A stretch of 64,000 nt of DNA from the NCBI GenBank assembly GCA_024180945.1, contig JAKSGN010000043.1, positions 3,038,001 through 3,102,000 of the forward strand, read 5' to 3'. Positions 22,162-32,955 of this stretch are shown in pieces. A program made the position numbers and the translations under genes. Source of the stretch: Macrophomina tecta (lineage: Eukaryota > Ascomycota > Dothideomycetes > Botryosphaeriales > Botryosphaeriaceae). How positions within the stretch are numbered: position 1 is the stretch's first letter; every line of letters begins with the position of its first letter. A model generated the notes under the pieces. The model saw only the letters and a program-made list of their open reading frames with translations. It made no database searches and was not told the DNA's origin.

Positions 22162-24712
22162 ATGCACCTTACACTGTCCTTTACTTTCCTTTTCTCAGTT
22201 CTGTTGGCCACCGTTCTCGGTGCACAATCACAGACGCCTCCGCCTGATGAATGGAGTCAATACTGTTTTTACTCCCTTTATGGACCCCTCACTTCTTTGA
22301 TCTGGAGTCAAAGTGGCGTTGCCCAGGTACAAGCACAAGCCCCAGGATGCTCGAGCGCGGCCATAGTCACTCCCATCTATGCAACAAGCAAGGTCTACTG
22401 TACTCCGAATGAGTTCCAAGCCGGATTAAGGTACTGGCAGGGCTTATGCGAGGAGAGTCATTCTCAGTTGATCAATCTCTCAGCCATTGCCGCAAACGTT
22501 ACCGACTCATCCATAGCAAAACTTCCGAAGGTCGACCCACAATCCAACAGTACAATGGCCATCAACGAACCGGTCGTCCTTTCTCAGCCATTCTTCGATA
22601 TATCCTACCAGAGCTGGGTTCGTATAGCTCTGAAAATGTTGTCAAGTGTTACATCCGCTTACAACGAACAGAAATTGTTCTACGATACGAGACAGCGAAA
22701 TAGAAGGTACAGCTGGGGCATGCTTAGTTACTGGGGTGGAATTGTCTTGTTAGGGATCATCAATAATCTCTTCAATACCGTGTCCAACGCCCGCGCGGGC
22801 ACCGCCATAGCCGATGCCGAGAAAGCAGGTTCAGCCCCGGCCGCCAAGTACAAAGCCAAAACACCGCTTGGTGGAGCTTATTTCTGGATTCGGAAACATA
22901 TAATCGTACCCGCTGCCATTGGTACATACTGCCAGAGGAGAGTGCTGTGGTGCACTATACCAAGCCGAGCGGTTTCATTATGCATCCTGGGATACTGGGT
23001 GCTCTGTCTAATTTTCGGGTTTGTTGGTTACCAAACCATCCCAGTGTATCTTTTGTCGGTATTCCAGTTTCGGCATTTTATCCAAGGGTCTGCGGCTGAT
23101 TAGGGCGTAGGGCCTCAAACGTTCATCAATATTTGTGGCAGAGCGCCGCCAATCGAGCCGGATACATTGCGTACTCCACCATGCCATGGCTCTGGATATT
23201 CTCACAGCGGAATAACATTTTCATATGGGCTACTGGCTGGAGCCATTCAACGTTCAATGCTTTCCATAGGCATTGTGCTAGACTGGCGTCCGTTGCCGCT
23301 TTGGTTCATGGTATGTGCTATACCGTCGTATACTCTCACTTTGGTAAGTTCTCAATACTTGCTATCCATGCAGCATCTCTGATGGAGTTTCTTAGAACAC
23401 CAGTATAAGGTAATGCTGCGTGTTAATTTCTTCAAGTTTGGCATAGTGGTAGGTAACCTAATCAAGATAAATCCTCGCTGCAGACAAGCTGACTCTACAC
23501 CAGGCATTAGTACTCATGTGGGTAATGCTTGGTTCCTCTGCGGCCTTTATCCGAGCGAAGTTCTATGAGAGCTTCTTGCTTCTGCATACATGTGCGGCAA
23601 TAGTCCTCGTCTACTCCTTCTTCGCGTAGGTTAATGTATCCGTATCCCTGCAAGGAATGCAACTAACCCTTTGTAGCCACAGCTCAGTTTTTGGGGGAAG
23701 CTTCAACGGCTACCTCTGGCCGCTAGTGGCCATCTGGTCCTTCGACCGGCTCGTCCGTCTGCTCCGCATCATCTACTGCAACATGCGTATCCGCTTCAGT
23801 GGACCCATCGTCCAGATGCCATCCACAAAGGTGACCTACGACCGCGCCAGCGACGTCGTACGCATTGACTTCCAACCCGGGGGTTGTTCCATTAAGCCTG
23901 CTCCCGGTCAATACTACCACATTTACCAGCCTTTCCGCCTCAAAGGCTGGGAGAACCACCCCTTCTCCCTCGGTGCCTACACCGCGACGACCATTCCCTC
24001 CGAGCATTCGTCCCCAGAAAGCTCCTCCGAAGAATACAAGGACATCAACGTCACATCCAGCACCCGCTGCTCCAGCTCCTCCAGCGCCAACGGCATCGAC
24101 GATCGCAACCTCACCCTCACCTTCTGGATCCGCCCGTACGATGGCTGGACCCGCCGCATCCGCGATCAATGCCTGGCGGCTCAAGCACCCATCTCGCCGA
24201 AGCTGCTCCTCGAGGGCCCGTACGGCCACAAGGCCCCCCTGCACGCTTTCGACACCGTCGTGCTGTTCGTCGGCGGCACGGGTATTACGGCGGCGCTGCC
24301 GTACGTGCTAGATCACCTGCTGCGCGTCTCGTCGGGCTCGCCCCCGCGCGCGCTGACTACGAAGATGAGGCTCGTGTGGGCGTCCAAGCAGGCAGCGTTC
24401 GTGCGGGAGTTATGCCGGGCTGAGTTGGCGGCGGCGCTGAGGCTGGAAGGGTTCGAGGCGGAGTTCTATGCTACGGGGGGTGATGGGCGGACGAATGAGG
24501 GAGGATCGGAGGTGGAGATCAAGGCGGGGCGGCCAGATATCAGGAGAGTGGTTGGAGAGGCGGCTCGTCAGGCGAATGAGGGCGGAGGCCGCAGTGTCGT
24601 CTTCGTATGCGGGCCGGCGGCTATGGCTGATGCGGCGCGGGCGGCGGTGCATGCGGAGATGAAGAAAGGGTGCAGGGGCATCGAGTATGTGGAGGACTGC
24701 TTTGGCTGGTAA
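22162..24712 (+). CDS. Ferric reductase-like transmembrane protein (FRE family)
   Basis: Predicted metalloreductase: electrons pass from NADPH through FAD and two hemes to extracellular ferric or cupric ions. Best model: exons 22162-23045, 23111-23343, 23484-23625 and 23677-24712, giving 764 aa. Residues 1-20 are a signal peptide. A lumenal Cys-containing domain follows, then TM helices. The heme-binding ferric_reduct domain has TFNAFHRH and VAALVHGMCY, with a second His pair in SFLLLHTCA and AHSSV. The cytosolic half has an FAD site (NHPFSLG), an NADPH site (GGTGITAALPYV) and the terminal VEDCFGW typical of FREs. The second junction (HF to DKLTLHQ) uses a strong GTAAGT donor and CAG acceptor. 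The first junction (23046-23110) is chosen because it bridges a frame change and is less certain. A Ser/Thr-rich insertion (about residues 510-550) sits in the FAD domain. Confidence 0.9.
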
Positions 24713-25865
24713 ATGAGCTGGATTAGAGAGTGGAGGCATTCGTCCGGACACCAGTACTTGCATAATTAGCAAGGTCTCAGTTAGGGCGAGTACTTCTTCT
24801 CCGCACGCATGTATACATGAAGCAATAACTTCTAATGGAATTTTCTGCACGATTGGATGGGGCAGAAGGGGAAATTGTGGCCGCTCTGCCCGCCCCCCCA
24901 GTCATTGGCAGAAGGGCAGCTTCAACTAAGCCGTAATCATCTGCTGCCCACCGCCCAACTACGCCCTAAACTTGCTGCAAATGACGAACGCTCACAACTA
25001 GAGGTGTTTCCACTCGTACCCATACAGACATATCTCCTTCAGATAGTCCCTTCGCACCACATTCCCGAACAGAATCTCAACAGTCCAATGGCACGCTTCA
25101 TGCAACTCAACGAAGATGTCCTCATGGCCATCATCCCCTACCTGGATGAGCTCAATGGAGGCTTCCACGTGCACCTTTGAGAGGATCCTCTCGGTGCTGC
25201 CGCTCTTGTGACTACCACCTCTGCATGGCCTGTCGGTCGGTGCATCTTTCGCCATATCTGCGTTAGACTCTGGAGATCCAAGGACAGGCTCCTCCACAAA
25301 AGCCTCGATGACGACAAGGGCGAACTGTTATGGGGTTGACAGGAGTACTGAGAGATCTCTAGAGCTGCCGCCATACATCCGCATTTTTGAACTTAGAGAG
25401 TGCCCGAGTGTTCACGAGAAGTATCCTTCAGCTTCCTTCGAGTTGCATCTATCAGATCAGATGCCATGTTACGGGTGGGATGGGTGTTCGACTGAGCACA
25501 TCAAAACCGTCGCCCGCGCGAGTCACGCACTAAAAACCGGTCCGTGCATCGTGACTCGCGCAGTCAAAACTTTCCCGCGCGCAAAAGCTCCAAAGCACAC
25601 GGAAGATAATAGGCGCGCGAGTAGAAGCATTTACCCGGACGTGAACGTGAGTGATTCCTCTCAAGACTTGCATTTAGAAAAATACTTCTGCTACCAACTA
25701 AAAAGATTAGCCATAATACGGCGATCATTCTTCGCTGGGTGGCTTTCGCAGCGCGCGGAATTTTGTGAATCGCGTGCCAAGGATTTCGCTGCCAGCGCAG
25801 CTCATCTGGCGCAACTTCAACAGCTGCAACGTGCGAAAGCTTTACCACCGACCAACGCGCCCGCC
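24713..25865. other. Intergenic; upstream of Bud22-like gene
   Basis: The frame of the Bud22-like gene stays open back to 25308, but the upstream 186 codons are Cys/Arg-rich and show no Bud22 similarity, so I treat them as non-coding leader or promoter. A short F-box-like fragment lies at 25088-25180 (separate entry). The rest shows nothing recognisable. Confidence 0.5.
25088..25180 (+). pseudogene. Possible F-box-like fragment
   Basis: The 30-codon frame from ATG 25088 reads MARFMQLNEDVLMAIIPYLD and stops soon after. L-x-E-D-V-L-x-x-I-x-x-Y-L is the pattern of an F-box first helix. In the next frame, 25240-25320 gives a stretch (RHICVRLWRSKDRLLH) that could be the continuation after a frame change. 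I see no valid intron between them, so this is either a relic of an F-box gene or coincidence. Confidence 0.25.
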
Positions 25866-27329
25866 ATGCCGAAACGCAAGCGCGCCGATCCTGACGTGTC
25901 CGCCGCCGACGAACCCTCGGATAACGGCCGTGCGACGGCGAAGCAGCGCAAACAGCTGCCGCCGCGCTTGGAACAGGGCAAGAAGGCGCTGAACAAGGCG
26001 CTGAAGATCTCGCGCGGCTTCGAGCGGCAGAAGCTGAGCCGCCGGAGGAAGACGGCCGAGAAGGAGGGGAAGGAGAAAGACGTCGAGAGGATTGATGCCG
26101 AAATCGCCGCTTTAAAGGTACACGGATGCCCCTCTTCTCAGGCTGCGGAGACGCGCGCCGAGCTGTGGGCAGTCATTCTGCCCTTTGGATGTGTGCTGAC
26201 TTATGGGAATCTGCAGAAGCTTGACTACCACGTTCTCGCCGAGGCGCACCTCTATAAGACGCTGCTGAAGATCAAGTCGATCAAGGAACACCCGGCGCTG
26301 CCCCCATGGATAAAATTACCAGAAGGTCCGAAGGTGGACACGGCGGCCATGAACGTGCAGGCAAGACTGTTCAACGCGAACCCTACAAAGGAGGCCATGG
26401 ATGCGATTGTCAAAGATGTCAGGAGTATCTTGGAATTGGATTCGGCGAGGGGACCTAAAGCAAAGCGGGCAAGGAGCGAGAGCGAAGAGGAATCAGCCAC
26501 GGAGAAGAAGAAAAAGAGGGGCAAAGCCAAAGAGGAGACAGTCGAGGATGATGAGGAGAGCAGCGATGAGGGAAAGGGTGCCGACAAGGACGGAGAAGAT
26601 GACGAGTGGGACAGCGAGGATTTCGAAGGCTTCTCCGACCGCATTGCTGCTTCATCCGACTTCGAGTCCGAGGAAGAAGGCATGTCTGAGCTGAAAAAGT
26701 CTTACAAGCCGGTTCGGGACCTGTCATTCACCCCTCCTTCCTCACGCGAAGCATCTCCATCCCAAGAATCCACCCCAGACCCGACGTTCTCCGATTCCGC
26801 CTCAGGATCCCCAGAACCAGCGCCAAAGACAAGAGCAAAAATGAAAGCCCCAGTCGTTGAGAACAGGTCTACTTTTCTGCCCTCACTCTCAGCTGTCGGC
26901 TACATCAGTGGCTCAGAATCGGAGCCCGAAGACCTCGAGGACCAAATTGCTCCGCCCCGAAAGAACCGCCGTGGACAGCGTGCAAGACAGCAGCTTTGGG
27001 AGAAGAAATACGGCAATAGCGCCAAACACCTGGCAAAAAAGAAGGAAAAGGAAAAGAATGATCGAAATGCAGGCTGGGACGCTAAGCGGGGCGCCGTTGA
27101 TAGAGACGGCAGCAAAGGAAAAGGAAAATTTGGAAGAGATAAGGGTATGAACCGGAGTGGGCGGGGCCCAAAGGCTACCGATGCCAACACGGTCGAACTG
27201 GGCAAGAAGAAGGACCACCGGGATGATTCTGGCAAGCTGCATCCCAGTTGGGAGGCCGCGAAGCTGGCAAAGGAGAAGGCGAAGTTGAACAACGTGCAGT
27301 TCCAGGGCAAGAAGGTCACGTTCGATTGA
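25866..27329 (+). CDS. Bud22/SRFBP1-like ribosome biogenesis protein
   Basis: Family role: nucleolar factor of small-subunit (18S) rRNA processing. The start at 25866 (GCCATG) begins MPKRKRAD and leads into a basic helix (GKKALNKALKISRGFERQKL). Exons are 25866-26117 and 26217-27329, giving 454 aa. The intron is 99 nt, has no stop and ends in an ATGTGTGCTGAC branch-like site and CAG; removing it joins EIAALK to LDYHVLAEAHLYKTLLKIKSI, the conserved Bud22 core. A highly acidic Glu/Asp/Lys region follows (about residues 165-240), then a Ser/Pro-rich part. The conserved C-terminus carries PPRKNRRGQRARQQLWEKKYG and HPSWEAAKLAKEK before FQGKKVTFD, the hallmark ending of the family. The open frame upstream of 25866 is not supported as coding. 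Confidence 0.92.
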   Translation: MPKRKRADPDVSAADEPSDNGRATAKQRKQLPPRLEQGKKALNKALKISRGFERQKLSRRRKTAEKEGKEKDVERIDAEIAALKVHGCPSSQAAETRAELWAVILPFGCVLTYGNLQKLDYHVLAEAHLYKTLLKIKSIKEHPALPPWIKLPEGPKVDTAAMNVQARLFNANPTKEAMDAIVKDVRSILELDSARGPKAKRARSESEEESATEKKKKRGKAKEETVEDDEESSDEGKGADKDGEDDEWDSEDFEGFSDRIAASSDFESEEEGMSELKKSYKPVRDLSFTPPSSREASPSQESTPDPTFSDSASGSPEPAPKTRAKMKAPVVENRSTFLPSLSAVGYISGSESEPEDLEDQIAPPRKNRRGQRARQQLWEKKYGNSAKHLAKKKEKEKNDRNAGWDAKRGAVDRDGSKGKGKFGRDKGMNRSGRGPKATDANTVELGKKKDHRDDSGKLHPSWEAAKLAKEKAKLNNVQFQGKKVTFD

Positions 27330-27443
27330 GTGTGAGTTAAGTCTCAAAATCAAGATACCATTTTTGCAGCACCTAAGCTGCAAACGAAGTAAGAATGTCA
27401 GACGCACTCCTGCCATTCTTTGATCCATCATTCACATGTACAT
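27330..27443. other. Short convergent 3' gap
   Basis: Only 114 bases separate the stop codons of the Bud22-like gene (+) and the sugar permease (-). The 3' untranslated regions of the two transcripts very probably overlap. Confidence 0.6.
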
Positions 27444-29275
27444 TCACGCTGACCGCACAGCCTCGACATGACTGACTGTCCCGTCCTTTCCTGGCATATC
27501 CTCGTGGTGGATTTGCTTCTCTACTGCTGCAGTCGCCTCGTCTGCCAGCTGCTTGTCTTCGAACACTGGGTCTTTGGTCAGCATAGCTCTGTCCTGAGAT
27601 CTCGAGTGGAAAAGTGCACTTACGGAAGGCCAGTTCCTCCAACGTCCTTCCACTGGTCTCTGGGAACAACAAGTACACAACCACAATCTCGAACGCGATC
27701 CAGCAGCAATAGGTCAGGAGCCACTTCCACTCAATCTTCTCCAAGCCAATCGGATTCACGAATGTTGTGAAGAATCCCGCCCCCCTTCCCCAGAACTGAA
27801 ATAGAGACAGACCTCTCGCACGCTGCGCATACGGGAACAGCTCGACCATGTACGTGTACGTCAACGCATTGTATCCAATATTGTACGCCGGTGAATACGC
27901 GAAAATGAAGAAGATGGTCAAGCGGGCAGCCGCCAGGGCATTGGTCGTCAAAAACCGCTCCATGCTGATGGTCCAGCCGACGTACACGCACAGCAGTGAG
28001 ATGGTGCACGTCATGTACATGGCCCTGCGCCTGAAGCGGCCGACCAGCAGGGCGATGGTCATGCCGTTGACAAAGTTCCAGCACGTGATGCCCACGTTCA
28101 GCTTGCCCTTGAACTGCGGGTCGGTGAAGCCCATGAGCGAGAGCAAGTCGTCCAGGTAGTAGCTGATGAGCGTGTTGCCCGACCACTGCGTGAAGAGGCC
28201 GAGCAGCGAGGCGATGATGACGCGCCGTCGCATGCCCGCCGTGCGCACAAGGTCCAACCAGGATTGCTTGCTGTGATCCAGCTCGATCTTGATCGTCGAC
28301 TGAATCTGCGCCATCTCAGCCCTCGCGAACTCGGAGTTGGCGTCACCCTCCGCGTGGTACTTGACCAGCACGGCCAAGGCTTCTTCGTGCCGGTCGCGGC
28401 TGATCAGGAAACGAGGGGACTCGGGGATGAAGCTGGACGATATTGTCAGCGCTTCGCCCTGGGAGGGAGGGCCGAGGGGAGAGTGTGGGGGGAACCTTAC
28501 AATATGAAAGAAACCTGCAAGGCAGAAGGAACCGCCTGCAGTAGTGATGGGATCCGCCACGCCCAGTTTGATGGGATTTGCTGGGTGCCGAAAGTGATGC
28601 CCGCGGCAAGGATGGAACCAATGAACCAGCAGGCATTGAACATGGAAGTCAGGACAGGGCGCTCCTTCGGGTAGCCCAATTCGCCCATCAAGGAGGAGGC
28701 GGCCACGATACAGAAGGGAATGCCGAAACCCAGACACCACCGTGACACGAGGTACATGGGCACTGATATACGTGTCAGTGGTTGGCCGAGCTGGGTGCAT
28801 GCATTATGAGGAATGCTCACCGCCGTTGGAGAAACCTTGCAGAAATGCCCCCAAAATCATGACACTGGAGCCGAAAAAGATGCACCAGCGGCGACCGAGG
28901 CGATCGTTAATGAGTGGAATGAAAGGAAGAGCACAAATGGCGCCGAGGGAATAGATCGCTGCGATTATGCCTTTCAGAGAGCCTGTTGGGTGGCCGAAAT
29001 CTGGTGGTTATCGTCAGCCGAACTCTTGAGGGGGAGAGAAGCACGAGGAAGCAGAAGAATAATTGCATACACTCTTTCCAGGGGTCAACCAGCTGGACGG
29101 CGTTTATCATCTGCGAGTCGAAGCCAGAAGTCATCTCGACACCCATACAGGTCGGGAAAAGCAAGAAGTAGAGCTTCCGCAGATTTGGCTTCTTGTACCA
29201 CGGCACCTTGTCCTCATCAGCCATGCGCTGGAGGACAGGGTCGGCGGCGCCATCTGAGTGGGAAATGATACCCAT
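27444..29275 (-). CDS. MFS sugar permease (hexose/lactose permease type)
   Basis: Plasma-membrane sugar:proton symporter by family. Five exons, 29275-29071, 29000-28821, 28762-28501, 28432-27624 and 27571-27444, sum to 527 aa, the normal length for this 12-helix family. Visible signatures are GFDSQMINAVQ in TM1, NDRLGRRW in the loop between TM2 and TM3, PESPRFL before the central loop, and PETSGRTLEELAF after TM12. The central segment GDANSEFARAEMAQIQSTI and the SKQSWLDLVRT block resemble fungal lactose/cellodextrin-type permeases more than classical hexose carriers, but substrate specificity cannot be settled. Each junction restores a conserved segment (for example WKEYFGHPTGSLKG and SFIFFIPESP). 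The last intron, with an AAAG acceptor, is the least certain. The C-terminal 43 residues are hydrophilic and cytosolic. Confidence 0.92.
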
Positions 29276-30575
29276 GGCTGCTTCTCTTCAGCTTCGTTCG
29301 AGGCAATGATGCGAGCTGCCGGCTGCTCTCCGTGCGAACAAACCCTCGCTATATGTTTTGCTCGCGCTACCCTGGATTGGCATTTGCTTTATAGATTCCT
29401 TCATGTACATTTTCCGCTCGAGATTTATCCGCCATCCGGGAGCACGGCGCGCCGGAGCAGCATGCTTCGGGTAAGGGCAAGGTTGCCTTGTAGAACAGAA
29501 AACCCGGGCACCGGGATTAGTGCGCTGGATGGTCTGGGGTCGGCGGAGAAAGTGTAATCGGGCTGCTTGGCGTCTGGGGAAGGATACGAGGCCAAGAGCG
29601 GGAGTCAAAGAGTATGGGTACACCTTGCCCCGGGTTGTGGTCCTGCTCTTGCATTGGGTGGATGCAACGTCGGGGTGGTGTGGCCTGTCTTGCGACGGGA
29701 AGACGAAGCATTCAGCCGGACGCCACTTTCCAGAAAAGCTAGCTACTTCTACGTGCGGACGAATGCTTCGACTCCCAACATGTGTGCGCATACTGTTGCA
29801 TTACTGTTTGGCACCAAGCCCGCGTCCTGTAGAAACTCAGAGGCAACGCCGCAATATGTTGGATTATGGCCCGCGAATCCTCGCGTGTCATAAGGAACCA
29901 AAAAAAAAAAAAAAAAAAAAAGGCGGACATGACTGGTCGCAGTATCATGTCGTGCAACAGAAAGAAACAGAATGTCATGGTGGGACAAAAGATCGACGCC
30001 AGTGCTTCTCACATCGCACTGTCTGCGTGCACGCATGTTGCTGCTTCCCCAAGGTGGCCGTTCTAGGTACTCGCAGCATAGGAGCATAGTTCCAAAGCCC
30101 AACAGAGTCGCTTTTAAAGCTGTCGGGCCCAATACGTGATTTGAAATCCGATAGTATAAGCTTCACAGTATGCGGAGGATGATAAGAGGCCCCAGAGGCT
30201 TGAGATGCCAAGTCAAACCCCGCGTTTCCCGTCAAGCCACACCGCATTCATCCAGCTTGGCCAGGTCAAAGCACGGTTTCCCGTCCTGCGCAACCTTGCT
30301 CACGTCACTCGGAGATGCGCTGTCGGGCAGGAAATGCGGCCCGCCTGGCGGGTTTACGTGATACCTTCCCTTGGCCGCAACCGAAATGATTGGCTGGAGC
30401 GGCGAAGCTCGCATCCATTGGACAACCAGGATACCCATTGAGGACTAGCGCCCGCTGGGCGTCTTACCTGCGTGATCTGGTTGATTAGAGGCGTGTAATG
30501 CTACATTGAGAGCTCCGTCAGGTTGGAGCTTTCCCATTTCAGCTTGACCAGTGTCTAGGCATTGTTTTCCTCGCT
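29276..30575. other. Intergenic with a long poly(A) tract
   Basis: This is the promoter side of the sugar permease and the 3' side of the next minus-strand permease. It contains a 22-base A run at 29900-29921. Short frames crossing the region have no motifs and one runs straight through the poly(A), giving poly-Lys, so they are rejected as genes. Confidence 0.55.
29900..29921. repeat. Poly(A) tract (A22)
   Basis: An uninterrupted run of 22 A, about 625 bases upstream of the sugar permease start codon. It could be a nucleosome-excluding poly(dA:dT) promoter element or a retroposition scar. I see no target-site duplication flanking it. Confidence 0.95.
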
Positions 30576-32467
30576 TCACATCCGATATCTGAATCCTTTG
30601 GTTCTCCAGTCCGTCAGCTCATCATCCTCACCCTCCGCATCGGCAATCTCCCCTGCGCCACCATCTCCCTTTACAGCCTCCTCCTTCCTATCCCTCCGCC
30701 GGTTCTCCCAAAGCAAGTACACCCGCAGGGCCATCGCCATGCCGACGACCAAAGCGTAACAAATCATGATCGTCCTGAATGCCGTTGGGTAGTGCGGCGC
30801 CTCCGACTCGACGAAGAACTGCGGGCCTGCGATGTTGCCCGCGCAGTAGGCGCAGAAGAGGATGGCCGTCATGCTCATCTTTTTGGTGCTGCCCTTGTAA
30901 TTCACACCCACCAGGCTCATCGCAAGTGGAATTGCTCCGGGCCCGGTTGACAGGAGGTAGTACCCGAACAGCTTAACCCCGCGAGGCACGTCAGTGCCGT
31001 AGATGATGGCCGAACCCGCGACGGGGCAGAGGACCACGAGGACGATCAGGTAGGTGGCGATGTTGTTGTAGCGGCCGGCAAGGCGGCCGGTGATCATGAT
31101 GGTGAAGAAAGCGATGAAGCTGGCCGGAAGAGTCACGAGAGTCGTCTGGAGAGATGTGAACCCAAAGCCCTTGAGTACGAGATTTCCAAAGTTCTGGGTG
31201 CCACCGTTGGGGATCTGGGTGAGCAGAGAGATGGCAAAGAAAAAGTAGGTCTTAGGGTCAATGAGGCATTCGAGAGCCTGGGAAGGTTGGAAGGCGCGCT
31301 TCGCCTTGCCAGTTCCGGAGACGGATACGCGTTGCTCCGCAATACGCTTCTCCTCAGCGGTGAGGAAGTTTGCGGAGGTGATAGAGTCTGGTAAGAAGAG
31401 GAGCATTGGAATACCCCAAAGGAAGGTAGCGGCACCAAGGACGAGGAACAGCCACTGCCATGGCTCCAGCGGTTGCTCAATGTGGCCGATTCCATAGGCG
31501 ATGAAGCTGGCCAGGACCCCACCGAGAGAGTTGCCCGAAAACCAGATGCCCACTCGAGTAGGGATTTCGCTTCGCGTATACCATGATGAGGTGATATACA
31601 AGAAAGCTGGGGAGATGGTAGCCTCTGCGACGCCCAGAAGGAATCGAACTGCGACCAGCCCGCCATAATTGGTACAGGCCGCGGTCAGGGCTACAACGAT
31701 GCCCCAGAAGAAGGTGTTTACTGCCACGTACTTTCCGACGGGAAGACGCTGAATGAGGATGGAGGTTGGGTAAGACCAGAAGAGGTAACCGAAGTAAAAG
31801 ACCTAAGATAGACTCAGCCATGGCTAGGGTGGTGCTTGCAACCTCCTGTTGCACGATAGATTGGGCCTCTGAGCTTTGGTGTATTTGAGACTGACGCCGC
31901 TAGGCTACTGTTGCGGCGCAAAGACGAGGCCCAGCTACGCAATTGTAGGGTTGTTGGAAGTACGTACTGAGGAAACCCAACTGTATTGAGTGCCATGGAG
32001 ATTCTACTACAAGTTAGGACCTGAGGACAAGGATATAACTACGATCTCATTACCGTAGAATCTTTCAGCCCAAACACTGAGGCACTGGACAGAATCGTTT
32101 TGTCCATGAAGTTCAAGTTGTACGTGACGAACAGCAGTGGGATCAGCCGCATGTCAATCTTCCTCAGCACCCGCTTCGCGAGCGCAGACTCAACAGCATC
32201 CTCATTCTCCCGCCAGTCGTCATCTTTGCTGGTCGTGGCTGCAAAGATATCGCCTTTGCCTGCCATGTCTTCGCCAAAAAGATCCTCCGTCAAAAGCGGC
32301 GTTGTGGAATCGGCGAGTCGCCGACGGGAAAGCCGTGGATGGATGCCTGAGGCAGGAAGCGAGGGGACCGATTCGGCCAGAGAATATTTAGAGCACTCCC
32401 CGGGAGAGCCAGATGTCGAAATAGTAGGCGCCGGTTCAAAAGGCGCCAGGGAAGACGCCAAACGCAT
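30576..32467 (-). CDS. MFS anion:cation symporter, Dal5/allantoate-permease type
   Basis: Exons 32467-32054, 32003-31968 and 31802-30576 give 558 aa. The middle exon is only 36 nt but restores LKDSTNLHGTQYSWVSSVFYFGYLFWSYP in two steps, the conserved TM1-TM2 segment of Dal5-like proteins, so it is well supported. The N-terminal 110 residues are hydrophilic and Ser/Pro-rich, then LRKIDMRLIPLLFVTYNLNFMDKT begins TM1, and NYGGLVAVRFLLGVAEATISPAF marks TM4. Twelve TM helices can be counted. Family substrates include allantoate, ureidosuccinate, nicotinate and other carboxylates; which one applies here is unknown. The neighbouring deaminase-like gene would fit purine-breakdown transport, but they are separate transcription units on the same strand and the link is only suggestive. 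Confidence 0.92.
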
Positions 32468-32955
32468 GGCCTTCAGGTTTTATGTTGGTTCTCTCACTGT
32501 TAGCTATCTGTTATCGCTGCCGCCGCACAAGGGTCGATCGGCCGGGGTGCGGAAGACCCGAAAGGTCGGCTGTCGGCTATTTCGATGATACCTATGCGCC
32601 AGCCTGTTGCTCTCCTTGCTCGGGTGACGATGATGAAGAAAAGAAGATCTTAACGAAGAGTCGCACGTCGTTCGCTACATCTGAGTGGTGTATGATTAAA
32701 GAAAAAAAGGAAAGGAAAGCCCGTCTACGAGCTTTAAGCTCCCACATACGGCCAATAAACTCTGGCGCAGAAGGCTTTACGCCATCTCCTTTTTGAGACA
32801 GTTCATACGCAAGTAATAAATCGATGAGTGCCCTGATTTGTGTCGGTGGGGCGCACACGATCTATTTCCATTACCAGCCATGCTGCAATGGTATAAAGGG
32901 ACTCATCTCTCTCTCCCTCGCTCCCTCGCAGAACATTCCTTTTTCAATAAAGGCA
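32468..32955. other. Intergenic between two minus-strand genes
   Basis: The 488 bases hold the promoter of the Dal5-like permease and the 3' end of the deaminase-like gene. A TGGTATAAAGGG stretch occurs near 32888 on the plus strand, where no downstream plus-strand gene uses it. A C/T-rich run follows at 32908-32933. No gene is seen. Confidence 0.5.

Noticed and set aside
23396..23409. A 14-nt microexon in the ferric reductase
   Set aside because: It would put the next exon out of frame at its CAG acceptor; one 140-nt intron (23344-23483) gives a clean HFDKLTLHQ junction.
19376..24712. PhzF-like, ferric reductase and NmrA-like genes as a secondary-metabolite cluster
   Set aside because: No polyketide synthase, peptide synthetase, terpene cyclase or similar core enzyme is present, and the genes are spread among housekeeping genes.
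25308..25865. Upstream extension of the Bud22-like frame
   Set aside because: In frame but Cys/Arg-rich, with no Bud22 similarity; the GCCATG at 25866 begins the family-like N-terminus.
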